Under the pieces are notes generated by a model. The model searched no databases, was not told the origin of the DNA, and was given only the letters and a program-made list of their open reading frames with translations. Shown here in pieces: positions 22,892 to 32,755 of a stretch of DNA of 64,000 nt (within the stretch, counting starts at the first letter, position 1; the number at the start of each line of letters is the position of its first letter). Made by a program: the position numbers and the translations under genes. Origin of the DNA: Methanobacterium sp. Maddingley MBC34 (lineage in GTDB: Archaea; Methanobacteriota; Methanobacteria; Methanobacteriales; Methanobacteriaceae); NCBI GenBank assembly GCA_000309865.1, contig AMGN01000016.1, positions 1-64,000 of the forward strand. Reading direction: 5' to 3'.

Positions 22892-23443
22892 ATGGAATTT
22901 AAAAGTTTAGATGTAGAAAGTTTTTACCGGGTATTGGCACCCAGACCTACAATAATCGTGACTACTGTAAATTCTGAGGGCAGGGTGAATGCTGCTCCCT
23001 TTTCTTTTACCATGCCAGTATCAGTGAATCCTCCATTAATTGCAGTAGCGTCTGTTCCCCGTCACCATACCTACCAGAACCTGGAAGAAACTCAGGAATT
23101 TGTGGTTAACATTCCCATTGCAGATATACTCAACCAGCTCTGGGTTACCGGTGAAAAATTCCCAGAGGGAGTTAATGAGATTGAAAAAGCAGAATTAACC
23201 GAGATGGATTCTCTTGAAGTTTCACCACCCTGGATCAAAGAATGTCTGGCCCATATGGAGTGCAAGGTTGAATTCACCCGGGAATGTGGTGATCACCAGT
23301 TAGTGGTGGGTCGTGTTTTGAAAGTTGGTGTGCGGGAAAATGCCTTAAGGGAAGGACTTCTGGACGTGGAATTATTGAAACCCTTACTCCATCTAGGTGG
23401 TAAAGACTTTGTGGTGGGAGACCATCGCCGGAAAGTGGATTAA
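22892..23443 (+). CDS. Flavin reductase-like FMN-binding protein
   Basis: Member of the flavin reductase/flavoredoxin fold that binds FMN and often uses NAD(P)H or F420H2; the physiological partner is unknown. Typical features are PRPTIIVTTVNSEGRVNAAP (about 18-37), PFSFTMPVSVNPPLIAVA, HTYQNLEETQEFVVNIP and a C-terminal HLGGKDFVV. 183 residues, complete. The ATG follows AAGGAGATG at a normal distance. It lies alone between the A2-like ATPase and a stress gene, in the approach to the redox-defence block. Confidence 0.82.
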   Translation: MEFKSLDVESFYRVLAPRPTIIVTTVNSEGRVNAAPFSFTMPVSVNPPLIAVASVPRHHTYQNLEETQEFVVNIPIADILNQLWVTGEKFPEGVNEIEKAELTEMDSLEVSPPWIKECLAHMECKVEFTRECGDHQLVVGRVLKVGVRENALREGLLDVELLKPLLHLGGKDFVVGDHRRKVD

Positions 23444-23604
23444 TTATTACAAATTACGAAGAATTAATGAAATGGAATGAGTAATAATTGAAAAATGGTT
23501 GGAATTGATTAAAAATAAAATTGATTAAAAATAAAAATATAATATGAATAAATCAAATTTTAAAAATTAGGGAACACTTGAAAAATAATTGGGAAGTCAA
23601 TAAT

Positions 23605-24000
23605 ATGTTCAACACCATAATGGTTCCTACCGATGGATCAGAGTATTCTAAAAAGGCTGAAGACACTGCATTATCCCTGGCTAAAAAGCTGGGTTCCACT
23701 GTTATTGCAGTTCACATAATTGATGATAAACTCATATATCCTTATGAGGTGCTGGAGGAAGAGGGTACTGCCATCCTCCACGAAGTGCAAAAAAAGGGCA
23801 AAGAAATGGATGTGGAAGTCAATGAGATACTGATTGTTGGAAGTCCCACCCATGATATGGCCAAGATAACCGAAAAAGCAGGTGCAGATCTGGTGGTACT
23901 AAGCACACATGGTAAAACTGGTCTGGAAAGACTTATAATGGGTAGTGTGGCTGAAAATGCCATTAAAAAAATCGCAGTGCCAGTGATGCTGGTTAAATAA
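23605..24000 (+). CDS. Universal stress protein (UspA family)
   Basis: Small cytoplasmic nucleotide-binding stress protein. FNTIMVPTDGSEYSKKAEDT opens the fold and VVLSTHGKTGLERLIMGSVA (about 101-120) matches the ATP-binding GX2GX9GS motif of the ATP-binding UspA class. I use the ATG at 23605, where homology begins. A TTG at 23578 would add nine unlike residues. 131 residues. Confidence 0.88.
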   Translation: MFNTIMVPTDGSEYSKKAEDTALSLAKKLGSTVIAVHIIDDKLIYPYEVLEEEGTAILHEVQKKGKEMDVEVNEILIVGSPTHDMAKITEKAGADLVVLSTHGKTGLERLIMGSVAENAIKKIAVPVMLVK

Positions 24001-24100
24001 ATAACTTGTAGCAAATTAATGGTAATATTTTTTATTAAAATTATATTTTTATGATTTATTCTTTAAATTATATTGATGTTTAATCTTAAATGGTACGACC

Positions 24101-24550
24101 ATGAGACTGTGGAGCCTCCATCCAAAATATCTGGATAGTAAAGGTTTAGTGGCACTTTGGAGAGAGGGTTTACTCGCCAGGGCAGTTTTAAAGGGGAAAA
24201 CCAAAGGTTACACCAATCATCCCCAATTGATTCGTTTCAGGAAACAAGAAAGTCCTATTCTTTTTCTTGACACTTACTTGAATAATGTTTACCTGGAATC
24301 TAAAGAAAGGGGATATAATTTTAACCAGGAAAAGATAGGAGTTGAGATAACTTCTAAACATATCCCAGTTACCAGGGGACAGCTGCTATATGAACTGGAG
24401 CATCTTTTGAGAAAACTCAAAGAAAGGGACCAAGAAAGATACAAAGAACTAAAGAAAATCATGGATAAAAATGATTCACCCCTTCCTAATCCCCTTTTTA
24501 ACGTAATTCCAGGAGATATTGAACCCTGGGAGAAATTAAAGAATAAATAA
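24101..24550 (+). CDS. Pyrimidine-dimer DNA glycosylase family (endonuclease V-like)
   Basis: Resembles the Pyr_excise family related to phage T4 endonuclease V, which cleaves cyclobutane pyrimidine dimers. The N-terminal MRLWSLHPKYLDSKGLVALW, then WREGLLARAVLKGKTKGY and NHPQLIRF, are the recognisable family blocks. 149 residues. Archaeal members are small stand-alone proteins, and dimer repair activity is inferred from the family, not shown. It sits between the UspA gene and the rubredoxins, consistent with a stress-response neighbourhood. Confidence 0.75.
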   Translation: MRLWSLHPKYLDSKGLVALWREGLLARAVLKGKTKGYTNHPQLIRFRKQESPILFLDTYLNNVYLESKERGYNFNQEKIGVEITSKHIPVTRGQLLYELEHLLRKLKERDQERYKELKKIMDKNDSPLPNPLFNVIPGDIEPWEKLKNK

Positions 24551-24635
24551 CAATACCCATATGATTATTAACCAGTGACGTGAATAATAATTTAATGATA
24601 ATTTCAGGTTAAACTGTGGAAATTATCCATTAAAA

Positions 24636-24670
24636 ATTAAATATATAAACAAAAAATCTTTAAAAAGATT
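24636..24670 (+). promoter_or_regulatory. TATA-like box and 16-bp palindrome before the rubredoxins
   Basis: AATTAAATATATAAAC (24636-24650) looks like an archaeal TATA element. About 20 bases downstream, where transcription should begin, lies the perfect inverted repeat AATCTTT-AA-AAAGATT (24655-24670), a possible operator. The GGTGG-type ribosome-binding site follows at about 24697. Confidence 0.4.
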
Positions 24671-24707
24671 GATATTAATTTGATATTGATAATTTAGGTG
24701 GTTGAAT

Positions 24708-24866
24708 ATGAGCAGATACAAATGCAAAGTTTGTGGCTATATCTATGACACCGAATCAGGGGAACCACGTAATGGAACTGCCCCTGGAACAGAATTTGAT
24801 GCCCTGCCTGATGACTGGTTTTGTCCTCACTGTGGAGCAAATAAACATCGTTTCATTGCAATTTAA
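24708..24866 (+). CDS. Rubredoxin (first of three)
   Basis: 52-residue one-iron electron carrier, read directly from the sequence. The two CxxCG iron-binding loops are CKVCGYIYD (residues 6-14) and CPHCGANKH (39-47), with the conserved aromatic [14 protein letters not shown] core. In methanogens rubredoxins pass electrons to F420H2 oxidase-like or peroxide-reducing enzymes. It has a Gly-Asn insertion (RNGTAPGT) like the second copy. The gene ends 15 bases before the next rubredoxin. Confidence 0.95.
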   Translation: MSRYKCKVCGYIYDTESGEPRNGTAPGTEFDALPDDWFCPHCGANKHRFIAI

Positions 24867-24881
24867 TGGGGGAATAATACA

Positions 24882-25040
24882 ATGAAAAGATACAAGTGTA
24901 AGGTCTGTAATTATATTTACGATCCTGAAGATGGAGAACCAAGAACTAACACACCTCCAGGAACTGCTTTTGAGGATTTACCAGAAGATTGGCGCTGTCC
25001 CAAATGTGGTGCAGGGAAATTCCGTTTTATTCCTATCTAA
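24882..25040 (+). CDS. Rubredoxin (second of three)
   Basis: 52 residues with CKVCNYIYD and CPKCGAGKF iron loops and the core [14 protein letters not shown]. Closest to the first copy (same length, same EPR-NT spacer and same RFI C terminus), so the two look like a tandem duplication. Position 10 is Asn where most rubredoxins have Gly after the first CxxC. Probably in one operon with the first copy; GGGGGAATAA precedes its ATG. Confidence 0.95.
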   Translation: MKRYKCKVCNYIYDPEDGEPRTNTPPGTAFEDLPEDWRCPKCGAGKFRFIPI

Positions 25041-25164
25041 AATATTCTTTTTGATCCATTCACAATGAATCACTAGCATGATAAAATATCCATACCCTAA
25101 ATAAATGAAAATATGAATTTCATGAATTAATCATGAACATAATTTAAAAAAGAGGTGGAATATT

Positions 25165-25326
25165 ATGCAAAAATATCTATGCAAACCATGTGGATATATC
25201 TACGACCCGGAAGTAGGAGATGACATGGCTGGAATCGAACCGGGAACCGCCTTTGAGGATTTACCCGATGATTGGGTCTGTCCCATGTGCGGTGCAGATA
25301 AAGACCTGTTTGAACCAGTAGATTAA
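25165..25326 (+). CDS. Rubredoxin (third of three)
   Basis: 53-residue protein with CKPCGYIYD and CPMCGADKD loops and the classical [14 protein letters not shown] core. Its spacer ([14 protein letters not shown]) is the standard rubredoxin type rather than the RNGT/RTNT type of copies 1 and 2, so it is the older or more conventional paralogue. AGAGGTGG at about 25151-25158 is a strong ribosome-binding site. Separated by about 125 bases from copy 2, so it may have its own promoter. Followed by the ferritin gene. Confidence 0.95.
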   Translation: MQKYLCKPCGYIYDPEVGDDMAGIEPGTAFEDLPDDWVCPMCGADKDLFEPVD

Positions 25327-25396
25327 AGAATTAATATAAAATAAATAATTTTTTTTAATGTTAAATTTTTTATTAAGATGAGGGATGTGAAAAGAT

Positions 25397-25909
25397 ATGT
25401 TAGATGAGAAGATGGAAGAGGCCCTAAACTATCAGTTAAACCGTGAACTCTATTCTGGTTATCTATATCTGGCCATGGGGGCTTACTTTGAAGATCAGGA
25501 TCTGCCTGGCTTTGGTAACTGGATGCGTGTCCAGGCCCAGGAGGAATTAAGCCATGCCATGAAGTTCTATGACTACCTGGTGCAGAGGGGTAGCCGGGTG
25601 CTTCTGGCTGAGATTGAAGAACCTCAAAGCCAGTGGGATTCATCTGAAGCTGCCTTTGAACATGTGTATGAACACGAGCAGATGGTCACCGGCCTCATAA
25701 ACGGATTGGTGGATCTGGCCCTGAAACTCTCTGATCACGCCACCAACAACTTCCTCCAGTGGTTCGTGGCTGAACAGGTTGAAGAGGAAGAATCTGCAAG
25801 TGGAGTTCTCCAGAAAGTAAAATTAGCTGGGGAATCTGGCAGCGGAATCTACATGCTAGACCAGGAACTAGCACAAAGGATATATAATCCCCCTACAACA
25901 TCTGAGTAA
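25397..25909 (+). CDS. ftn: Ferritin (iron-storage ferroxidase)
   Basis: Four-helix-bundle ferritin-like protein that oxidises Fe(II) and stores it as a mineral core. [20 protein letters not shown] and [19 protein letters not shown] supply ferroxidase-site Glu and His residues (ExxY and EExxHA), and [12 protein letters not shown] carries the second helix-pair ligands. 170 residues, normal for FtnA-type ferritin. It lies between rubredoxins and peroxiredoxin/SOD, so iron sequestration and oxygen defence are probably controlled together. Confidence 0.9.
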   Translation: MLDEKMEEALNYQLNRELYSGYLYLAMGAYFEDQDLPGFGNWMRVQAQEELSHAMKFYDYLVQRGSRVLLAEIEEPQSQWDSSEAAFEHVYEHEQMVTGLINGLVDLALKLSDHATNNFLQWFVAEQVEEEESASGVLQKVKLAGESGSGIYMLDQELAQRIYNPPTTSE

Positions 25910-26159
25910 TAATTACTCAACCTTTTTTTAAATCACTTTAAAACCAACTTTAATTTTTAAATATAAATATTGGATAAGATGGATTCATTTTCTAGTGTAA
26001 TTTAGAATATAATTTATCTCCCTTCTTATCCCAGTTTTTTCTATTTATTCTTATTTTTAATTAAATCACAATTAGTGTTCCTGCGGACTAAATAATAAAA
26101 AATAAATAAAAACAGGGAGAAAAATAACACTGTATAGTTAATACCTAAGGGGGTAAACA

Positions 26160-26846
26160 ATGGGAGAAAAAGTTTACGAACTAAGAAAAATTAAGAAAAA
26201 AGGTAAAGGAATGCCACTTATTGGGGATAAGTTCCCTAAAATGGAAGTTCAAACCACACAGGGAATGATGAAACTACCTAAAGCATTCAAGGGGAAATGG
26301 TTTGTTTTATTCAGCCACCCCGCAGATTTCACTCCAGTGTGTACCACTGAATTTGTGGCCTTCCAGCTACGCTATGATCTCTTCCAGGATCTGGACTGTG
26401 AACTCATTGGACTGTCAGTAGATCAGGTTTTCTCACACCTTAAATGGATCCAGTGGATATCCGAAAACTTCGACATAGACATAGAATTCCCGGTAATCGC
26501 AGACACAGGTAAAGTGGCTGATAAACTGGGTTTAATACATCCAAATAAGGGAACCAACACTGTAAGAGCCGTATTCATCATTGACCCTGAAGGAATCATC
26601 CGGGCCATCCTCTACTACCCACAGGAGCTGGGTCGAAACATTGATGAAATATTAAGGATGGTGGAAGGATTCCAGACCGCTGAAGAGAAAGGTGTGGCCA
26701 TACCAGCCAACTGGCCCTGCAATGAGATCATTGGTAAAGGCCTTATAATTCCACCTGCATCAGATATAGAAACTGCACTGGAAAGACCCGGAGAATACAA
26801 ATGCTTTGACTGGTGGCTGTGCTACCGGAACTACTATAAATGGTAA
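26160..26846 (+). CDS. Peroxiredoxin (archaeal Prx6-like)
   Basis: Thiol peroxidase that reduces H2O2 and organic peroxides. The peroxidatic site [15 protein letters not shown] (about 51-65) carries the resolving chemistry Cys in PVCTTE. The family motif [19 protein letters not shown] follows, then [19 protein letters not shown]. The extended C-terminal arm contains further cysteines ([15 protein letters not shown]), as in archaeal 1-Cys/2-Cys hybrid enzymes. 228 residues. A purine-rich AAGGGGGT site precedes the ATG. Confidence 0.93.
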   Translation: MGEKVYELRKIKKKGKGMPLIGDKFPKMEVQTTQGMMKLPKAFKGKWFVLFSHPADFTPVCTTEFVAFQLRYDLFQDLDCELIGLSVDQVFSHLKWIQWISENFDIDIEFPVIADTGKVADKLGLIHPNKGTNTVRAVFIIDPEGIIRAILYYPQELGRNIDEILRMVEGFQTAEEKGVAIPANWPCNEIIGKGLIIPPASDIETALERPGEYKCFDWWLCYRNYYKW

Positions 26847-26971
26847 ATAAATTATCCGTTATATAAATAAAGGAATATTTATGACATAAAGTAGCAATAA
26901 AGTAATGATTGTGGTTAAAGGAATGGTTGTGACATAAGGAATAGATAAATAAAAGTAAAGGTGATGAAAAA

Positions 26972-27679
<708 letters not shown>

Positions 27680-27961
27680 TTTTTTCCTATTTTTTCTTTT
27701 TTAGTTAACTTAACAATTTATTTACATTAATAATGTTATTGAGGTTACAGGTTACTAATTTACTGCGGGTTTAGTAATTAGAATATAATTTGCATTCAGG
27801 GTAAAGATCTAACAGTAGGTGCTTCCTAAATTTCATAACTGGAGGACTAACAGAGAGTGAAAGCAATTACAAGCACTATAAACCGAAAACAAAAAAAATG
27901 TTTTTTTTGATTTTATGGACACTATTTAAAAAAAGGAATAATAGTGGTTTTGGTAACTTTT

Positions 27962-28519
27962 TTAACCACCAAGTTGATTGACAACAGTTTCTAATTTAGC
28001 CTGGGAAGTGGTACTCATGTTTTTGAGTTCTCTACCAAGTTGTGCAAGTGTTCGTAAGTCATTAGCAACCGCTTTACTATCCCCATTTTCAAGGTCATTT
28101 GGAAGGGCTACCATAATTTGGTTCATTTTATCCATCGCATTAATCAGTTCCTGACTATAAACACTCCTGATGTTGTTAGCAACGTCGCCTTTCAGCAGTA
28201 AATCATATCGGGATGCAATTTCCTGATTATTGGTTACATTCTTTTTTAATTCTGCTATAGTGGAATTCATGGTGGTGATGAATGGATCATTTCGCATTTG
28301 ATCTGCCATTGTCTTTCTTTGATCAGCAGGTATGATCGTTAGATCAATACTTTCTATTTGGGTGGCTTCTGATTCTAATGTTGAAATATCCGAATCAGTG
28401 ATTGATGAATTTCCTATACCACTCAATTCTTCTTTGAAAACTTTTTTATCTTCGGGTATCAACACCATACTAGCATAGGCATAGAAACTGGCGTATGCAC
28501 CTACGATTACTACAACCAA
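27962..28519 (-). CDS. Membrane-anchored helical protein, 5' end out of frame at an A9 tract
   Basis: Unknown function. The visible frame starts at a poor TTG inside a hydrophobic segment (VVVIVGAYASFYAYASMVLI). It continues as a helical, Asn/Leu/Lys-rich extracytoplasmic domain of about 150 residues. A better start is ATG 28548, preceded by GGTGAT, which reads M-D-K-K-K and then hits TAG because of a run of nine A (28537-28545 on this strand). With ten A the frame would be MDKKKIALIILVVVIVGAY, a perfect signal anchor. So this is a frameshifted gene, a phase-variable allele or a sequencing error. Confidence 0.6.
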   Translation of the reverse strand: MVVVIVGAYASFYAYASMVLIPEDKKVFKEELSGIGNSSITDSDISTLESEATQIESIDLTIIPADQRKTMADQMRNDPFITTMNSTIAELKKNVTNNQEIASRYDLLLKGDVANNIRSVYSQELINAMDKMNQIMVALPNDLENGDSKAVANDLRTLAQLGRELKNMSTTSQAKLETVVNQLGG

Positions 28520-28548
28520 AATTATTAGTGCTATTTTTTTTTATCCAT

Positions 28549-29210
28549 AATTTATCACCATTACAATAATCAATATTGATATTAACAATGAGCTTTGTTA
28601 ACATTGATTTGATTAATATATTTTACTATTTACTAACAAAAAAAGATCGAGAATAACAGCTAAAAATAACACACAAACAATAATCAGTTAACCATATGTT
28701 AATTTATCAAAAAGAATGCCATGAATGATGATATAGGGTTCTGTTCTAATTTTCATTCACCACAACACACCTTAACATTAGCTGTGATCTATCTAATAAG
28801 TTATTCATAGTTTCCTACATGATACTAGCTACCCCACAGGGGAAAGTGTTACGATACCTTACAATACTAGAAGTTCGAGGTTACAGGGTTACTAACTAGG
28901 GGTAAGTCATGGGATAACTGGAGTACTGCAGTAGTAAACTTGGAGTGAATTAAGAATGAATTAAAAGTGAACAGATAATGAACTAAAACCGTGGGTAAGT
29001 GCAGGGTAAATGATGGTAAAATGCTAGGTATTTGCTAGGTCCTAACTCTTGGGCAATCTAATCCTTTTGGAGTTTTATCTGGAAAAATAAATTATATATC
29101 TATTTTCAAAACTTCAATCAATCCGGATGCACTCCTTTTTTAATAACAAGAATCATAGTATAATAATATAAGGATTCGATAAAGTACTTTTGTTTAAATG
29201 GGGTGAAATT
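28549..29210. other. 660-bp gene-poor region
   Basis: No coding frame supported. Contains a CCCC-ACA-GGGG inverted repeat (28832-28842) and, at about 28880-28930, a stretch (GAGGTTACAGGGTTACTAA) resembling DNA at about 27740 and 29740, possibly old copies of a non-coding repeat. Confidence 0.4.
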
Positions 29211-29429
29211 ATGCGTAGTGAAGAGGATAAGGATGTATTTGGGAATGTAAAGCCAAAAGGAAAAGGAAAAGAAATTAGGAAGGATATATTAGGAAATAAA
29301 ATCAATGACGAATCTAAAGAGGTTAAGAGGGATGCGTACGGGGAAGCGATAACTCCAAAATCAGAGAATGAAGTTAAAAAACCCATGAAAGAACCTAAAA
29401 GAGATGTTCGGGGGAACATAATCCATTAG
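29211..29429 (+). CDS. Small charged protein with four RDxxGN-type repeats
   Basis: A 72-residue, very hydrophilic protein of unknown function. It contains four spaced copies of a short motif: KDVFGNVKPKG, KDILGNKIND, RDAYGEAITPK and RDVRGNIIH (consensus K/R-D-x-x-G-N/E-x-I). The linkers are Lys/Glu-rich. No signal peptide or membrane segment. ATG 29211 follows a GGGGTGA site, supporting real translation; the upstream in-frame start at 29190 has none. It may bind nucleic acid or be an intrinsically disordered partner, but nothing in the sequence proves this. Confidence 0.6.
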   Translation: MRSEEDKDVFGNVKPKGKGKEIRKDILGNKINDESKEVKRDAYGEAITPKSENEVKKPMKEPKRDVRGNIIH

Positions 29430-29945
29430 AGCAATTAGAGACCGAAGAGGGCTAAATGATATTTACCAAACCGTTTACACTTGGGGGAGGTCGTATAAAC
29501 GGTTACATTACAAACTATTACAAAAAACTACATTTTAAATTAAGATGTCATTTTATGGACTTAAAATCCAACTGTTATTATGTCTTTTTATCATGCTTTA
29601 ATTGAAATGGTTTAACAAATTTAAAATTTATTTGAGTTTAACCATTACAACCCTTAGCATTACATTAAAAGGAACTTTTTAGGAACTTTATGCACCATTT
29701 CGTTACATAACTTGACAATTTCATTACATTCATGATGTTACTAGTAATTTAATACTAGGTTACTGGTTTGGTGCTGGTTTGGTGCTGTTTAGTAAAATGG
29801 TAAAACTTCAGTAGCATGTCAGCGGTAGAATAATTTACATGAACCCTATGAACTGTAATGATTATTATCCTCAAGTAACATTTATATGTCCTAATCTCAT
29901 ATCATCCTATGTGACTAAAATTGTTTAGTCTAAACACGGGATGTA
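29430..29945. other. Intergenic region with a 9-bp inverted repeat
   Basis: AACCGTTTA (29469-29477) pairs perfectly with TAAACGGTT (29496-29504) around an 18-base G-rich loop that contains GGGGGAGG, which looks like a ribosome-binding site. The remainder is AT-rich without a supported gene. Confidence 0.45.
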
Positions 29946-30269
29946 GTGGGGGATCATATAAAATATTTTTCTTCTTTGAAGGTAGGTAATTTTTATTTTT
30001 CAAAGTTAATATGCCATAGGATTCCAGAAAGGACCTTCCATGTCCATGGAATATATTTTCCAGTATGTTCTAGATGCACCGGACTCTATTCAGGAGCTAT
30101 CTCTTTTTTTATAAGTTCATTATTTCTGTTTATAGACTATTCCCTAACAATGGTCTCACTTGCTTTTATTATCACTATCCCCCTAATCATAGATGGATTA
30201 ACTCAATATTTGGAGTATAGAGAGAGTAACAATGTATTAAGTTTTATCACCGGTTTAGGTGCACCTTGA
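29946..30269 (+). CDS. DUF2085-family membrane protein, C-terminally shortened
   Basis: Small membrane protein of unknown function matching the DUF2085 pattern: LICHRIPERTFHVHGIYFPVCSRCTGLYSG (Cys/His cluster plus CxxCTG), a hydrophobic helix pair, then IIDGLTQYLEYRESNN and ITGLGA. In relatives the TGL motif is followed by a further hydrophobic stretch; here the frame stops right after GAP, so the protein appears truncated. Starts at GTG 29946. Either a functional short form or a decaying gene. Confidence 0.6.
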   Translation: MGDHIKYFSSLKVGNFYFSKLICHRIPERTFHVHGIYFPVCSRCTGLYSGAISFFISSLFLFIDYSLTMVSLAFIITIPLIIDGLTQYLEYRESNNVLSFITGLGAP

Positions 30270-30483
30270 AATTTATTAAAATACATTAGAATAACAGAGA
30301 CATTATTTTCAAGGTTGTACCCATCAACAATAAATAAATATAATTTCTTTTATAATGGTTAATGTAAAATAGATGAATAAGTGGTTAAAATCATATAATT
30401 CAAAATCATTTATGATAAAATTTATTCTAATAACTAAATTAGTTATTTAAAAGTTTATTATTGTCATGTTTGAGGTGTGGAAT

Positions 30484-31785
30484 ATGATCTGGAATGAAAA
30501 TGCTGAATGCATGTCAGCCGAGGAAAAGGAACAATTACAACTTAGAAGATTACAGAATATTGTTAAAAGGGCCTATGAAAACGTACCCTACTATCGTCAG
30601 AGGCTGGATGAGGCAGGAGTTAGCCCTGAAGATATTCAAACTCTTAAAGATATAGAGAAACTACCATTCACCACAAAAAGTGACTTAAGGGATGCCTATC
30701 CCTTTGGAATGTTCGCAGTCAGTAACGATGATATTGTGGAAGTTCACACCACCTCCGGTACCACTGGCAAGCCTACTGTATCAGGATACACCAGAAAAGA
30801 CATAGACCTATGGGGTGAAGTCATTGCCAGGGCCCTTTCCATGGCTGGAGCCACTAAAAAAGACATAGTGCAAAACTGTTATGGTTACGGTCTTTTTACA
30901 GGAGGACTAGGAGTACACCACGGTGGTCAGAAGGTTGGTTGCACTGTAATACCCATCAGTGCCGGGAACACCCAGCGCCAGATCGAAATTATCCAGGACT
31001 TTGAAAGCACCATCATCACCTGCACCCCCAGCTACGCCATGTACATAGCCGAAGTACTGGAAAGGGAAGGAGTACCCAAAGAAGATATAAAACTTAAAGC
31101 AGGGGTTTTCGGGGCGGAAATGTGGACAGAAGAGATGAGAAATGAAATTGAAAGAAGACTCAACCTCGATGCCCTGAATATCTATGGACTCACCGAGATC
31201 ATTGGTCCTGGTGTGGCCAACGAGTGCATGGAAAAAAATGGACTACACATCTTCGATGATCATTTCTACCCTGAAATCGTGGACCCCCAGACATTAGAAA
31301 CACTGCCTGAAGGAGAAAAGGGAGAACTGGTACTGACCACCCTTACCAGGGAGGGTATGCCTGTGCTGCGTTTCCGTACCCGGGATTTAACTGCCCTGCG
31401 TAAAGGTGATTGTGGCTGTGGAAGGACCCACATTAAAATGGACCGCATAACCGGAAGATCCGATGACATGCTTAAAGTAAGGGGAGTTATTGTATTCCCA
31501 TCCCAGATCGAACGGGCACTGCTCAAGATACCTGGAATGGAACCAAACTACCAGATCATTGCCCGCAGACCAAAACATCTGGATGAACTGGAAGTACAGG
31601 TTGAAACATCACCAGCCCTATTTTCAGATGAAGTTAAACATGTGGAAGAAGTTAAAAGATCCATAGAAAAACAGATACATGACGAGATCGGCCTCAGGGT
31701 AAATGTTTCACTGGTGGAACCACGTAGTCTGCCCAGAAGTGAGGGTAAAGCAGTTAGAGTCATTGATAAACGGAAATTAAGTTAA
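30484..31785 (+). CDS. paaK: Phenylacetate-CoA ligase family (AMP-forming)
   Basis: Adenylate-forming ligase that activates aryl acids such as phenylacetate to CoA thioesters. The P-loop is [16 protein letters not shown] (about 90-105), followed by [14 protein letters not shown] and FRTRDLTAL, with a C-terminal [19 protein letters not shown] lid. I start at ATG 30484 ([10 protein letters not shown]), which follows TGAGGTG; the earlier start at 30466 lies before this site. About 433 residues. In methanogens such genes often accompany an ACT protein and indolepyruvate oxidoreductase for aromatic amino acid salvage; the ACT gene is next. Confidence 0.9.
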   Translation: MIWNENAECMSAEEKEQLQLRRLQNIVKRAYENVPYYRQRLDEAGVSPEDIQTLKDIEKLPFTTKSDLRDAYPFGMFAVSNDDIVEVHTTSGTTGKPTVSGYTRKDIDLWGEVIARALSMAGATKKDIVQNCYGYGLFTGGLGVHHGGQKVGCTVIPISAGNTQRQIEIIQDFESTIITCTPSYAMYIAEVLEREGVPKEDIKLKAGVFGAEMWTEEMRNEIERRLNLDALNIYGLTEIIGPGVANECMEKNGLHIFDDHFYPEIVDPQTLETLPEGEKGELVLTTLTREGMPVLRFRTRDLTALRKGDCGCGRTHIKMDRITGRSDDMLKVRGVIVFPSQIERALLKIPGMEPNYQIIARRPKHLDELEVQVETSPALFSDEVKHVEEVKRSIEKQIHDEIGLRVNVSLVEPRSLPRSEGKAVRVIDKRKLS

Positions 31786-31889
31786 AATAATTTAAAAAAG
31801 GGAATTAAGTTAGAATGATTAAAAAACGGGAATTAAATAGTAGTATGATGACTTAAGTTTGGAATTCTAGACTAAATTTAATGGGATGA

Positions 31890-32345
<456 letters not shown>

Positions 32346-32755
32346 ATAAGGTTTTCTTTTCCACTCCTTTATTTAAACCTTCTTTTTTATAGTAAAATTC
32401 ATTCTTATAATATATGCCCTGAATTTTCATTTTTTTATTATCTTTATTTTATTATTAAACTTATTTTTTTTAAATTCACATGGTTTTCATAGGTTTTTTT
32501 TAAATACATGGTTTTTTTTAATGGATATTGTTTTTTTAATAAATATTGTTCCATATTTTATCTTTTTTTCATAATACATGACCCATGGAGTCGGGTTAGT
32601 TAGAAAAAATTAATAAGTTGCCAGAATAATTTATTTACTTAAATGAATAGAGAAAATTATACAAATGGACATAAAATCACATGAAAAGCAATCTTTGTGA
32701 ATATAATTTGAAAGGAGAATATTTATAATTGCGTGAGAGCTAAGGAGGGGTTCAT
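32346..32755 (+). terminator. T-rich region after the ACT gene
   Basis: The 400-bp stretch has at least seven runs of six to eight T between 32430 and 32570, the pattern of archaeal intrinsic termination on the plus strand. No gene is seen. The right end is the leader of the zinc-ribbon protease, with AGGAGGGG at 32743-32750. Confidence 0.45.

Noticed and set aside
24708..25326. Possibility that the three rubredoxins are one split multidomain gene
   Set aside because: Each copy has its own ATG, ribosome-binding site and stop, and full CxxC pairs, so they are three separate complete genes.
25323..25643. Minus-strand open frame opposite ferritin
   Set aside because: Overlaps a clear ferritin gene, has no recognisable domain and no ribosome-binding site.
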